Source: Chitinophagaceae bacterium
GTDB lineage: Bacteria; Bacteroidota; Bacteroidia; Chitinophagales; Chitinophagaceae
DNA length: 64,000 nucleotides
Reading direction: 5' to 3'
NCBI GenBank assembly: GCA_947447825.1
Contig: CANFLL010000003.1
Coordinates: 1 to 64,000, forward strand
The notes under the pieces were generated by a model that was given only the letters and a program-made list of their open reading frames with translations, had not been told where the DNA came from and searched no databases. Made by a program: the position numbers and the translations under genes. This document shows, one piece after another, positions 48,645 through 57,611 of the stretch. Each line of letters opens with the position of its first letter. Within the stretch, counting starts at the first letter, position 1.

Positions 48645-49676
48645 ATGGTTTATTTCAATTTAACAGATAGTATCAACCTTTTAAAGAAGCTAACAGCTCG
48701 AAGAGTATGGAATGCAGTAAAAGTTATGAGCAGCTTTCAGCTAAGTAAAATACTTAAAAAGCCTATTCAATGGGGGTATCCTATTTCTATTTCATTCGAA
48801 CCTACTACCAGTTGCAATCTTCGTTGCCCAGAATGCCCAAGTGGCTTAAGGGAGTTTACTCGCCCAACCGGAATGCTGCAAAAAGATTTTTTTAGAGAAA
48901 CGATAGACGATATATATAAAGAAATTCTTTACTTGATATTTTATTTTCAAGGAGAGCCTTATCTCAATCCCGACTTTTTAGAGATGGTTAAGTATGCCAG
49001 TTACAAAGGAATATATACAGCCACAAGTACAAATGCACATTATCTTACTGATGAAAAAGCAAAAAAAACGGTTGAAAGTGGTTTGGACAGATTAATCATT
49101 TCAGTTGATGGAACAACGCAGGATGTATACCAACAATACAGAGTGGGTGGTAAGCTAGACAAAGTATTAGAAGGGGCAAGAAATATTGTGAAATGGAAAA
49201 AAGAACTAAATAGTAAAACACCTTTTATCTTCTTTCAGTTTTTAGTGGTAAAGCCCAATGAACATCAAATAGAAGATATAAAAAAACTAGGGGCAGAAAT
49301 TGGTGTTGATCAAGTTCGATTCAAGACTGCACAGGTATATGATTTTCAGAATGACCCCAATCAATTAATACCTACCATCGAAAAATATAGCCGTTACAAA
49401 AAAGATAAGAATGGCGAGGTAAAGTCTAGAAGTGGAATGCAAAATCATTGCTGGAAACTGTGGCATGCCAATGTGATTACTTGGGATGGCTTGGTGGTTC
49501 CTTGTTGTTTTGATAAAGACGCAACGCATCAATTGGGCAATTTAAAAACACAAAGCTTTAAAGAAACCTGGAATAATGATAACTATAAACAATTCCGCCG
49601 TGAACTAATGACAAGCAGAAAGAATATTGATATATGTGCTAATTGTAGCGAGGGACTTACGGTATGGGAGGATTAG
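48645..49676 (+). CDS. Radical SAM/SPASM domain protein
   Basis: A 343-residue radical S-adenosylmethionine enzyme. TTSCNLRCPECPSG holds the CxxxCxxC motif for the SAM-bound 4Fe-4S cluster (about residues 57-64). ISVDGTTQDVYQQYR and KTAQVYDF follow along the barrel. The C-terminal SPASM part has NHCWKLWHANVITWDGLVVP, then a PCCF motif, LGNLKTQSFKETWN and ICANCSEG, providing ligands for an auxiliary cluster. Substrate is unknown. SPASM enzymes often modify peptides or sugars. It has no peptide precursor gene beside it. Confidence 0.9.
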   Translation: MVYFNLTDSINLLKKLTARRVWNAVKVMSSFQLSKILKKPIQWGYPISISFEPTTSCNLRCPECPSGLREFTRPTGMLQKDFFRETIDDIYKEILYLIFYFQGEPYLNPDFLEMVKYASYKGIYTATSTNAHYLTDEKAKKTVESGLDRLIISVDGTTQDVYQQYRVGGKLDKVLEGARNIVKWKKELNSKTPFIFFQFLVVKPNEHQIEDIKKLGAEIGVDQVRFKTAQVYDFQNDPNQLIPTIEKYSRYKKDKNGEVKSRSGMQNHCWKLWHANVITWDGLVVPCCFDKDATHQLGNLKTQSFKETWNNDNYKQFRRELMTSRKNIDICANCSEGLTVWED

Positions 49677-49742
49677 CTTAAATAAGTTAATATAAATTGA
49701 TATTTAATTGTTGCTTCTTGTAATATCCATGCCTGTTACCAT

Positions 49743-49750
49743 TATTTTTG
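49743..49750 (+). promoter_or_regulatory. -7 promoter box very close to the HAD start codon
   Basis: TATTTTTG ends 4 bp before the ATG at 49755, implying a leaderless or nearly leaderless transcript. Confidence 0.55.
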
Positions 49751-49754
49751 TCGC

Positions 49755-50369
49755 ATGCAAGCAGTTAAAAACATAATTTTCGACTTAGGAGGAATCTTTC
49801 TAGCACTTAACTATCAACGTACTAAAGATTTATTTATTGAATTTGGGGTTACTGAATTTGATGAGTTCTTTACCCAGCACCATGCAAATGATTTATTTGA
49901 AGATTTGGAGAAAGGTTTAATATCACCTGAACAGTTTTATGATGCATTCAGATCTGAAACCAAGACTAATTTAACTAACGAAGAAATTAAAACAGCTTGG
50001 AATGCCATGCTTGTTTCTTTTCCAAAGGAGCGAATTGAATGGCTAAGGTCTATTAAAGAACGTTACAACATCTTTCTCTTTTCTAATACCAACCAGATTC
50101 ATTACGACCAAATAATGGAGTTGTACAAACGGGACTTAGGTGTAGCCGATTTCAATGAACTATTCTTAAAGCCCTACTATTCGCATGAGATGAGGTTGCG
50201 CAAACCCTACCCAGAATCATTCTTACATATTATTAATGAACAAAATCTAACAATTGCCGAAACTTTGTTTATTGATGATACCATCAAAAACATTGAAGCT
50301 GCTGATGCTTTAGGCTTACAAACTATTCATCTAGTGGGTCCAAAAACTGTTTTAGATTTAGACTTATAA
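49755..50369 (+). CDS. HAD-superfamily hydrolase (HAD-IA, YihX-like)
   Basis: A 204-residue phosphatase-like protein. KNIIFDLGGIFLALN is motif I with the nucleophile Asp, but the usual second Asp is Gly, as in YihX-type sugar phosphatases (DLGN/DLGG). FLFSNTNQIH is motif II, LRKPYPESF motif III with its Lys, and LFIDDTIKNIEAA motif IV. The helical cap lies between motifs I and II. Substrate is undetermined. A terminator follows 27 bp after the stop. Confidence 0.88.
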   Translation: MQAVKNIIFDLGGIFLALNYQRTKDLFIEFGVTEFDEFFTQHHANDLFEDLEKGLISPEQFYDAFRSETKTNLTNEEIKTAWNAMLVSFPKERIEWLRSIKERYNIFLFSNTNQIHYDQIMELYKRDLGVADFNELFLKPYYSHEMRLRKPYPESFLHIINEQNLTIAETLFIDDTIKNIEAADALGLQTIHLVGPKTVLDLDL

Positions 50370-50395
50370 TTAAATTCCGTTAATACATTGGCTGC

Positions 50396-50432
50396 AAACT
50401 ATCCGAAAGATTTAAACTTTCGGATAGTTTTT
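50396..50432 (+). terminator. Terminator after the HAD gene, perfect 14-bp stem
   Basis: AAACTATCCGAAAG and CTTTCGGATAGTTT pair perfectly around a 7-nt loop, with T residues following. Confidence 0.88.
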
Positions 50433-50878
50433 CAATAAAACTGAATAATCCCTTTTCGGTTAATTTTAAGCTGTCAAAAGTGTCTTTGTGTATTAATCTA
50501 ATTATACCTAAAACAGAAAAACAACCCATAAATATACCATTATGAAAACGCACCCCTTCTGTTTAGTTCAATGGATTAATTAAATTATTTCTTCACTTAT
50601 TATTTGTTAGCACCATTTTTTGGTTTTCGATTTGTATAAACCTATAAATGCTGATGAATTTGTTATTACAGATTAAAAACGGATTAAAAATAAATAAATA
50701 TATAGCCAAAATGAAAAATACCTTTTCAAAATGAAATGGTATTTATAAATTTGCCCACTCTTTAGATATATTCTAATTCTTTAAGATGATAATATTCTAC
50801 ACCATCATCATAAGTGAAGATTTTAATAGTAGTTCTTTTTCAAATCAATTTCATTTTCAATCTTAAGCAAATTACAAA
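50433..50878. other. Upstream region of kup
   Basis: About 450 bp, AT-rich. This is a long leader or promoter region for a potassium transporter. I looked for a c-di-AMP riboswitch-like structure by eye and could not support one. Confidence 0.35.
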
Positions 50879-52873
50879 ATGCATTCAACCTCAAAGAAAG
50901 TTACGGCAGCAGGATTACTTATTGCATTAGGAATTATTTACGGTGACATTGGTACATCGCCATTGTATGTTTTGAATGCTATCGTGAAGGGTAGAAGCAT
51001 TACAGAAGAACTAATTTTTGGCTCTTTATCCTGCATTATTTGGACACTTACCCTTCAAACTACTATTAAATATGTTATTCTAACCCTCAATGCTGACAAC
51101 AAGGGTGAAGGTGGCATTTTCAGCTTATTTGCATTGGTTAGACGTCGAAAAAAATGGTTGGTAATTCCAGCAATGATTGGTGGGGCGGCACTTTTGGCAG
51201 ATGGCATCATTACTCCCCCTATTTCAGTAACCTCTGCAATAGAAGGTTTGCAACAATTACCCGTTTTTCACGACATCGAAACAAAAACTATTGTAGTAAT
51301 TGTTATTGGCGTAATCTCTTCACTCTTTGTTCTCCAACAGTTTGGTACTGCTTCTATCGGCAAACTCTTCGGACCATTAATGGGTATTTGGTTTTCAATG
51401 TTGGCCATTCTGGGCATGTCGCATTTGTCGGACGATTTTAGTATTTTCAAAGCATTAAGCCCACACTACGCAATAGAATTATTAACATTCTATCCAAAAG
51501 GGTTTTGGATTTTAGGTGCAGTATTCCTATGTACAACAGGAGCAGAGGCTTTATACTCCGATTTAGGTCACTGCGGCAAAGAAAACATTCGTTACTCATG
51601 GGTGTTCGTAAAAGCATGTTTAATTGTAAATTATCTAGGTCAAGGAGCATGGTTACTGGCTAATTATAAAAACCAAACCATTGCCGATGCTGTTTTCGAT
51701 GCAGGTTTCAATCCTTTTTTTGGCATTATGCCCCATTGGTTTAAGCTTATAGGGGTAATCATCGCAACAGTAGCAGCCATCATAGCAAGCCAAGCCTTAA
51801 TTTCTGGATCATTTACATTGATTGCGGAAGCAATGAGGCTTAACCTTTGGCCTAAAATGAAAATCATTTATCCCACCGAAGAAAAAGGGCAGTTATTTAT
51901 CCCTGGCATTAACTTACTACTATTTGTGGGTTGCATTGGTGTAGTGCTTTTCTTCCAGAAGTCAACAAACATGGAAGCGGCTTACGGGTTAGCCATTACA
52001 TTATGTATGATTAGTACCTCCATCTTATTTGCTAACTTTTTGGTTAGGCATAGAACCTTACCAATATGGATTTACATCTATTTGGTCGTTTATATCACCA
52101 TTGAATCTTCATTCTTGATCGCTAATTTAGAAAAGTTTCCACATGGTGGTTATGTAACCTTACTTGTGGGTGGAGGTTTGTTCTGGGTGATGTATGTGTG
52201 GTTTAGAAGTCGGAAAATTAAGAATAGATATATTGAGTTTGTTCGTCTTCAAACCTATATCCCCATGATTAAGGACCTGATGAAAGACGAAACTGTTCCT
52301 ATTTATTCTACCCATCTGGTTTATATGACTAGTTCTTCAAACCCAAAAGAATTAGAGCATAAAATTCTTTACTCTATCTTAAACATGAAACCGAAAAGAG
52401 CTAATGTTTATTGGTTTGTTCATGTTGAAGTACTAGATGATCCTTATACTTGCGAATATTATGTGGATCACATTGTTCCTAATGAGATAATTAGGGTAGA
52501 ATTCAGGCTAGGATTTAGGGTTCAACAAAGAATTACTTTAATGTTAAGACAAGTTCTTCAGGATATGGTTGCAAACAATGAAGTAAACGAATTGAGTAGG
52601 CATCCGAGTCTTTCTAAGAACCATATTCCTGGAGATTACAGAGTAATCGTTATGGAGAAATTCTTGAGTAGGGATAATGAATTGCCTCTGTTTGAAAGAA
52701 TTATCATGCGTTTCTATTTCTGGATAAAAGAAATTAGTTTGAGTGAAGAAAGAGGTTTTGGATTGGATACTAGTTATGTTACTGTAGAAAAGTTCCCATT
52801 AATAGTTTCTCCTTACAATAAATTAAACTTAAAACGAGTAGAACATGCGGTTCATCCACATGCGCATCATTAA
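50879..52873 (+). CDS. kup: Potassium uptake protein Kup
   Basis: Kup is a proton-coupled potassium importer of the inner membrane. The 664-residue protein has about 12 transmembrane segments in its first 450 residues and a soluble C-terminal domain of about 200. The N-terminal LGIIYGDIGTSPLYVLNAI is the family signature, followed by NADNKGEGGIFSLFALVRRR, LLADGIITPPISVTSAIEGL and FLCTTGAEALYSDLGHCG. Length and motifs are standard. It is a single-gene unit with a strong terminator. Confidence 0.96.
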   Translation: MHSTSKKVTAAGLLIALGIIYGDIGTSPLYVLNAIVKGRSITEELIFGSLSCIIWTLTLQTTIKYVILTLNADNKGEGGIFSLFALVRRRKKWLVIPAMIGGAALLADGIITPPISVTSAIEGLQQLPVFHDIETKTIVVIVIGVISSLFVLQQFGTASIGKLFGPLMGIWFSMLAILGMSHLSDDFSIFKALSPHYAIELLTFYPKGFWILGAVFLCTTGAEALYSDLGHCGKENIRYSWVFVKACLIVNYLGQGAWLLANYKNQTIADAVFDAGFNPFFGIMPHWFKLIGVIIATVAAIIASQALISGSFTLIAEAMRLNLWPKMKIIYPTEEKGQLFIPGINLLLFVGCIGVVLFFQKSTNMEAAYGLAITLCMISTSILFANFLVRHRTLPIWIYIYLVVYITIESSFLIANLEKFPHGGYVTLLVGGGLFWVMYVWFRSRKIKNRYIEFVRLQTYIPMIKDLMKDETVPIYSTHLVYMTSSSNPKELEHKILYSILNMKPKRANVYWFVHVEVLDDPYTCEYYVDHIVPNEIIRVEFRLGFRVQQRITLMLRQVLQDMVANNEVNELSRHPSLSKNHIPGDYRVIVMEKFLSRDNELPLFERIIMRFYFWIKEISLSEERGFGLDTSYVTVEKFPLIVSPYNKLNLKRVEHAVHPHAHH

Positions 52874-52936
52874 AGAAGTTATTTTGAATTTAAATTAAGG
52901 AGATAAGTTATTACTTTAATTAGATTTATTAAATGG

Positions 52937-52980
52937 ATAAGCCTGCATCAAATTTTTAGATGCAGGCTTATTTTTTTTTG
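52937..52980 (+). terminator. Terminator of kup
   Basis: ATAAGCCTGCATC and GATGCAGGCTTAT pair perfectly (13 bp) around a 9-nt loop, followed by nine T residues. Confidence 0.92.
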
Positions 52981-53003
52981 TTTAAATAATCTTTATAAAA
53001 CAA

Positions 53004-53213
53004 GTTCCAATACCCTATAGGGATGTTCCGATAGTTCTGGGGAGTGTTCCAGATATTCTGGAACTTGTTCTGAAACTCCCAGAATATGTTCCAGAACCTT
53101 CGGGGGATGTTCCAAAACCTTCAGGGGATGTTCCAGAACTTTATGGGGATGTTCTAAAAATCCTGGAACAAGTTCTAGTACCTTCTGGGAGTGTTCCAAT
53201 GACAGGATGAAGC
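53004..53213. repeat. 21-bp tandem repeat, 10 copies
   Basis: GTTCC (or GTTCT) occurs exactly every 21 bp at 53004, 53025, 53046, 53067, 53088, 53109, 53130, 53151, 53172 and 53193. The consensus is GTTCCAGAACCTTCGGGGGA(T), and GTTCCAGAAC is a dyad. The minus-strand frame stays open and would encode heptapeptides such as LEHPPKV, but the frame is probably a by-product of the period. It lies between convergent kup and GH2 genes. Confidence 0.95.
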
Positions 53214-53221
53214 GTTAATTT

Positions 53222-56056
53222 TTACTCCTTTCCAAACACTTTTACTACTCCCCCTAAACCTCCACGGCCATTATCTGCTTCAATCAAAACGGTAATTGTT
53301 CTGTTGTTATTGCCAGCAGGTAAATTCAAAGTAAAATCTCCTCTTTCGGCTTTTTCTTTTGTGCCAACCAATTGTTTATCCAACCAAAACTCTGCCTTGC
53401 CTGTAACAGATTTAAACACAACTCTTCCTCCTTTCTCGCATTCTTCTGTGTAGGGTTTAAAATTAACTCGATACAAGGCGTATTTATTCTCCGCAAACTT
53501 TTGCAAACTTCCAGGCCTAGTTGTTCCCCATGTATTCATATCATAATTAGCTACTTCCATATTTGGATCTGGTTTCTCAGTATAAAAAGGAGATAATTTC
53601 CATCTGTCTAATATCAAAGCAACTTTTGCAACAGGAACTGAAGGGATCTGAACAGCTTCTTTTACCGTTAAATGAATGGTGGCTACTTTTAAATTACCCG
53701 ATTTTGCCGTCAGCACAACATCACCTGCACTTGCAGCATTACTCTGAATAATTACTTGCGCCAATCCATTATATAAACTGTATTTATTACCTTTTTCTGG
53801 CTCATGATTATTGTGGTCTCCATTACCCATACCAATAATAGTTGCCGGGCCACTTATTTCAAATTCAATAGGCAAATTGGCAGTTTCTATGGGTCTTCCT
53901 TTTGCATCAATAGCTTTCACGGTGATAGGAATTGCATCCTCACCATCGCCTGCTAGCGTATTTCTGTCAGGAACCAATTGTAATCCAACAGCATCTCCCG
54001 TTGTTTCTACCACAAAATGAGACACTTCTTTGCCATTTCTATAGCCAAAAGCCTCTAATTTTCCTGGCTGATAAGGCACTTGAAAAGTATTCATTTCAAA
54101 ATAATCTACTTTTTGTTCACCAATCCATTTGCCATTCAATTTCAGTTTAATAGTTTCTGCATTGCTCATAGCCATCACCCTAATGTTTTTACCAATACTA
54201 TCTTTTGACCAATTCCAATGAGGAACTAATTGCAAAACAGGCTTTGAGGTAGGCACCCATTGCGCCTGATGAATGTAGAAAGCCGTTTTTGGAAAACCAC
54301 ACACATCCATACAACCAAAAACAGAACTAGCAGAAGGCCACTCAAAAGGCTGCGGTTCGCCACGATAATCAAATCCTGTCCAAATAAAACAACCAGCCAC
54401 ATAGGGTTTGGTGGCAATCATTTTCCAAGAAGCACGGTGCGTATTTCCCCAGCTCGGTTTAATGTCATCGTAAGCAGCCAAATATTGTTTCTTTTTATCA
54501 CTCACATATTCGCCCCTATCCATCTGCCCAGAAACATCTTCAGAACTAGTTATGGGCTTATTAGGAAACTGTTTGTGGTATTTTTCATAATCATTTTGCT
54601 GATAATTAAACCCTACTACATCAACAGCATGAGAAACATTGATGGGGGTAAACATGCCGTTGCTTTGTGCGGCAGTTATGAGCCTAGAGGTATCCAAAAC
54701 CTTCACCACGTTACTCATTCGGCGCACCATTTCGTAGCCATTTTCGGTTCCTTGCATCGGTTCTTCGTTAAAAACACTCCACAAAATAATGCTTGGATGG
54801 TTTCTGTCGCGGCGCACCATCCATTCCAATTGACGTTGATATTCGGGAGAAACATTAAAGTTTCTATTTTCATCCATCACCATAATACCGTTCCTATCGC
54901 AAGCGTCTAAAAACTCATTAGAAGGAGGATTGTGCGAACAACGGTTTGCATTAACGCCCATTTCTTTTAGCTTTTTAATTCTAAATTCCCATAAGGCATC
55001 CGGAACGGCAACGCCCACACCCGCATGATCTTGGTGGTTGCAAGTGCCCTGTATTTTAACCCATTTATCGTTTAGATAAAAGCCAGAATCGGCTCTAAAT
55101 TGAATGGTTCTAAAACCACAAGTGGTAATAATGGTATCAACAGGACTTCCATTTTGCAAAACCACGGTTCTAACTTTATATAAAGCAGGGTTTTCTAAAG
55201 TCCATAAATCAGGATTATGTACAGGGATATTCAATTTGGCAACACCTCTCACCAAAGGGCTAAGTATTCCTCCATCGGCATTTCCTTCGCCAACCAGTTT
55301 TCCATTATCGGTTAACAAACTAGTGTGAATAGTGTAATTGGCCGCTTCTTTACCACTGTTTTCAACTGTTGCTTCCACAGGAAGCATCCATTCGCCATGT
55401 TCATTTTTAACAGGTTGAGCAAATATTCCATCGGTAATAATGTGTACGGGAGATTGTTTTACCAACCAAGTATGCCTATACAAGCCAGCCCCCTCATACC
55501 ACCAACCTTCTTGCGGAACAGCATCTACACGGATGGCTATATTGTTTAAATCATCGCCATATTTAGCCATCGATGTAATGTCGATGTACGAAGAGGTGTA
55601 GCCGCAAAAATTACGGTGCATAACAGTTCCATTAAACCAGATAGTGCAATTGGTAGCAATGCCATCAAACTGAAGTTCTAAGTATTTGCCTTTGTCTTTA
55701 GCATCCAATTTAAAGTTTCGTCTGTACCAACCTATACCTCTTTTGCGGTATCCTTGCGTAGCGTTCTCGGTACTGTCATAAGCAGATTCTACTGACCAAT
55801 CGTGAGGCAGATTTAGCAAACGCCACTTAGTATCGTCAAAACCCGGGTCGGCAGCACCCCAAGATTTACCAGCTTTAGCGTTAGAATAGCTCATATCCTG
55901 ACCTCTGATGATTGGGAAAGGAATATCTCCCAAATAAAAACGCCAGCCATTATCTAATAATAGACGCTCGTGAGGAACTGCAATAGTTTTTGATTGAGCA
56001 AAAGACAGATGGAAAAGAGATAGAAAGGTAAATAAAACGAAAACGTTTTTTTTCAT
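53222..56056 (-). CDS. Secreted glycoside hydrolase family 2 (beta-galactosidase-like)
   Basis: From ATG at 56056 the protein has 944 residues with a signal peptide (MKKNVFVLFTFLSLFHLSFA). A frame extension to a TTG two codons upstream is not needed. Domains in order: jelly-roll sugar-binding domain (LPHDWSVE, about 75-200), Ig-like domain, TIM barrel with CNHQDHAGVG and ILWSVFNEEPMQ (acid/base Glu about 430) and SSEDVSGQ (probable nucleophile region), a DUF4982-type domain (QWVPTSKPVLQLVPHWNW), an Ig-like domain (ITVKAIDAKGRPI), and a C-terminal beta-sandwich. It fits a periplasmic beta-galactosidase or related exo-enzyme acting on pectic side chains, but the substrate is inferred. Confidence 0.92.
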   Translation of the reverse strand: MKKNVFVLFTFLSLFHLSFAQSKTIAVPHERLLLDNGWRFYLGDIPFPIIRGQDMSYSNAKAGKSWGAADPGFDDTKWRLLNLPHDWSVESAYDSTENATQGYRKRGIGWYRRNFKLDAKDKGKYLELQFDGIATNCTIWFNGTVMHRNFCGYTSSYIDITSMAKYGDDLNNIAIRVDAVPQEGWWYEGAGLYRHTWLVKQSPVHIITDGIFAQPVKNEHGEWMLPVEATVENSGKEAANYTIHTSLLTDNGKLVGEGNADGGILSPLVRGVAKLNIPVHNPDLWTLENPALYKVRTVVLQNGSPVDTIITTCGFRTIQFRADSGFYLNDKWVKIQGTCNHQDHAGVGVAVPDALWEFRIKKLKEMGVNANRCSHNPPSNEFLDACDRNGIMVMDENRNFNVSPEYQRQLEWMVRRDRNHPSIILWSVFNEEPMQGTENGYEMVRRMSNVVKVLDTSRLITAAQSNGMFTPINVSHAVDVVGFNYQQNDYEKYHKQFPNKPITSSEDVSGQMDRGEYVSDKKKQYLAAYDDIKPSWGNTHRASWKMIATKPYVAGCFIWTGFDYRGEPQPFEWPSASSVFGCMDVCGFPKTAFYIHQAQWVPTSKPVLQLVPHWNWSKDSIGKNIRVMAMSNAETIKLKLNGKWIGEQKVDYFEMNTFQVPYQPGKLEAFGYRNGKEVSHFVVETTGDAVGLQLVPDRNTLAGDGEDAIPITVKAIDAKGRPIETANLPIEFEISGPATIIGMGNGDHNNHEPEKGNKYSLYNGLAQVIIQSNAASAGDVVLTAKSGNLKVATIHLTVKEAVQIPSVPVAKVALILDRWKLSPFYTEKPDPNMEVANYDMNTWGTTRPGSLQKFAENKYALYRVNFKPYTEECEKGGRVVFKSVTGKAEFWLDKQLVGTKEKAERGDFTLNLPAGNNNRTITVLIEADNGRGGLGGVVKVFGKE

Positions 56057-56278
56057 AAACAAGAAGTTTTTTTGTCTGATGCAATATTAGGAAAATCGTT
56101 TAAAGGAAGGAGATTACACTAAAAGAAATTAGTTTATGGTTTGCAAAATATAGTTATAGATTGAAAAAAAAAGCTTGCCAATTAATACTACTTCTTAAAA
56201 TTTATTACGTCATTCTTAAACGATGTTACATTTTAGAAAATAAGGAAGAATTTGTTTTTTTTCTTATTATGGAATCAT

Positions 56279-56412
56279 AAATGCAAAAGCTAAAGTTTAG
56301 TATCCATTGTTATGTCCCTTTGCACTTGGAGTTAGTACACATGAGAAGTACTTTTTTGTTATTATCAATAAGCTTTACCACAAGTACACGAAAAAAAAGG
56401 AAAGTGCTTACA
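56279..56412 (+). repeat. About 130-bp dispersed non-coding repeat, copy B
   Basis: Aligns with the reverse complement of 29230-29365 through blocks such as TGCAAAAGCTAAA, TTAGTATCCATT, GTTAGTACACATGAGAAG and AAGCTTTACCACAAGTACA. It lies in the gap upstream of the GH2 gene. No open reading frame runs through it. Confidence 0.8.
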
Positions 56413-56505
56413 GACGGAAGTAACTGAGCAATTGTACTTTCTTTTAGCAGCAATTTCGGGATATTCTATATAAACACCTATTCTGATTTCATTGCCCTAA
56501 TAAAC

Positions 56506-56541
56506 AAAAAAGGGATGCTTCAATTGAAACATCCCTTTTTT
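56506..56541 (-). terminator. Terminator of the DUF1573 pair
   Basis: AAAAAAGGGATG and CATCCCTTTTTT pair perfectly over 12 bp. The 12-nt loop contains the palindrome TTCAATTGAA. On the minus strand a T-run follows. Confidence 0.88.
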
Positions 56542-56581
56542 AATTAATTAATATTCTTTGTTTAATTCAGTAAGTCAATAC

Positions 56582-56944
56582 TTACTTTTCCACTTCACCA
56601 TCAATCACCAAAATTGTTGGCTCGGCATGATTTGCAAACTTAACGGTAACTTCTTTTTTAAATGCGCCTAAAGCTGCTGCATTGTAGGTTACCTTAATTT
56701 TTGATTCCTTGCCTTTTCCAATTGGCTCTTTTGGATATTCTGGAGTGGTACATCCACAGCCAGCCATTGCATTTTCAACGATTAATGGCTTGCCCCCTTC
56801 ATTAGTGAAGGAGAAATTGAATGTAACAGGTTTGTTTTGTTTTATCTTACCAAAACTGTGCTTTAATTCTTTAAACTTAATGTCGCTTTGAGCAGACAAT
56901 TTTAAACAAACAAAAAGGCAGAAAACAATTATTATCTTATTCAT
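56582..56944 (-). CDS. DUF1573 periplasmic protein (second of two)
   Basis: A 120-residue protein with a signal peptide (MNKIIIVFCLFVCLKLSA) and one DUF1573 Ig-like domain of the ASH/Hydin type. Key features are FKELKHSFGKIKQNKPV, VTFNFSFTNEGGKPL and ENAMAGCGCTTPEYP with the conserved GCGC turn. The gene lies 5 bp after its paralogue, so the two are one operon. Function is unknown. The family is often periplasmic in Bacteroidota. Confidence 0.88.
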   Translation of the reverse strand: MNKIIIVFCLFVCLKLSAQSDIKFKELKHSFGKIKQNKPVTFNFSFTNEGGKPLIVENAMAGCGCTTPEYPKEPIGKGKESKIKVTYNAAALGAFKKEVTVKFANHAEPTILVIDGEVEK

Positions 56945-56949
56945 ATTTA

Positions 56950-57432
56950 CTAATTAGATGGGTTCTTTAGTTTTTGTGTTACATTATTTGCTGGGGCTGG
57001 CTCTTCTGCTGGTTTAAATGTTTCGCCATGAAAAGTTACTTGCTTTTGTAAACCTCCACTGAAGAAGAAAGTAACAAACTTTGTGAACGCACCATTCGTT
57101 CCACCATTAAATCCTAGTGTAACCTCTTTAGATTTTCCTGGAGCAATTTTTTCACCTCTTGTATATCCTTTTGGTGTTGTGCAACCACAACCAGCCTGAA
57201 CATTTTCTAGCGTTACAGAATCGGCACTTAAGTTTTTAACTGTAACTGTATATTCAGTAGGCTTTCCAAAAACGATTTTACCAAAGTTGTAATCAGCATT
57301 GGTAAACTGAAGAATGCTGTTAATGTCCTTTTTTGCATCAATAACACCAGGGGTTGTAGTTGTCTGAATTTGTGCTTTTGAAACAGTAGCCATTGCCAAG
57401 ATAGCACATGCAATAAGTGTAATTTTTTTCAT
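56950..57432 (-). CDS. DUF1573 periplasmic protein (first of two)
   Basis: A 160-residue protein with a signal peptide (MKKITLIACAILAMATVSKA) and a DUF1573 domain: FTNADYNFGKIVFGKPTEYT, LENVQAGCGCTTPKGYT and KEVTLGFNGGTNGAFTKFVT. A Pro/Ala tail follows. It shares the GCGCTTP turn with the next gene but is only moderately similar, so the duplication is not recent. Its start is divergent from the E1 fusion gene, separated by 179 bp. Confidence 0.88.
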   Translation of the reverse strand: MKKITLIACAILAMATVSKAQIQTTTTPGVIDAKKDINSILQFTNADYNFGKIVFGKPTEYTVTVKNLSADSVTLENVQAGCGCTTPKGYTRGEKIAPGKSKEVTLGFNGGTNGAFTKFVTFFFSGGLQKQVTFHGETFKPAEEPAPANNVTQKLKNPSN

Positions 57433-57599
57433 TGTTGTAAATTTTAGCTGTAAAAATATCTTTTTAATTTGTCTTTTTACTAAATATCAAGCCAATTTTT
57501 TACAACTCCCAGACTTTAATATTTTTTTAAATTTCGTTCACACATTATTTTCATCTTTGCGATATTAATAACTCTGGTTTTTGAAGTGTTACTATTAAT

Positions 57600-57607
57600 T
57601 ACATTTG
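57600..57607 (+). promoter_or_regulatory. -7 promoter box close to the E1 start codon
   Basis: TACATTTG ends 4 bp before the ATG at 57612. A TTTG at 57580-57583 lies 16 bp upstream, slightly short for a -33 box. A very short leader is implied. Confidence 0.55.
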
Positions 57608-57611
57608 TGCA

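Noticed and set aside
50433-50878. Possible c-di-AMP or potassium riboswitch upstream of kup
   Set aside because: I could not identify the conserved core of any known riboswitch by eye.
52993-53199. 68-codon minus-strand frame with heptapeptide repeats (LEHPPKV-like)
   Set aside because: It coincides with a 21-bp tandem repeat whose period is divisible by three, so the frame stays open automatically. No family or ribosome-site evidence.
54260-54910. 216-codon plus-strand open frame
   Set aside because: It is antisense to the GH2 gene, whose motifs on the other strand are unambiguous.
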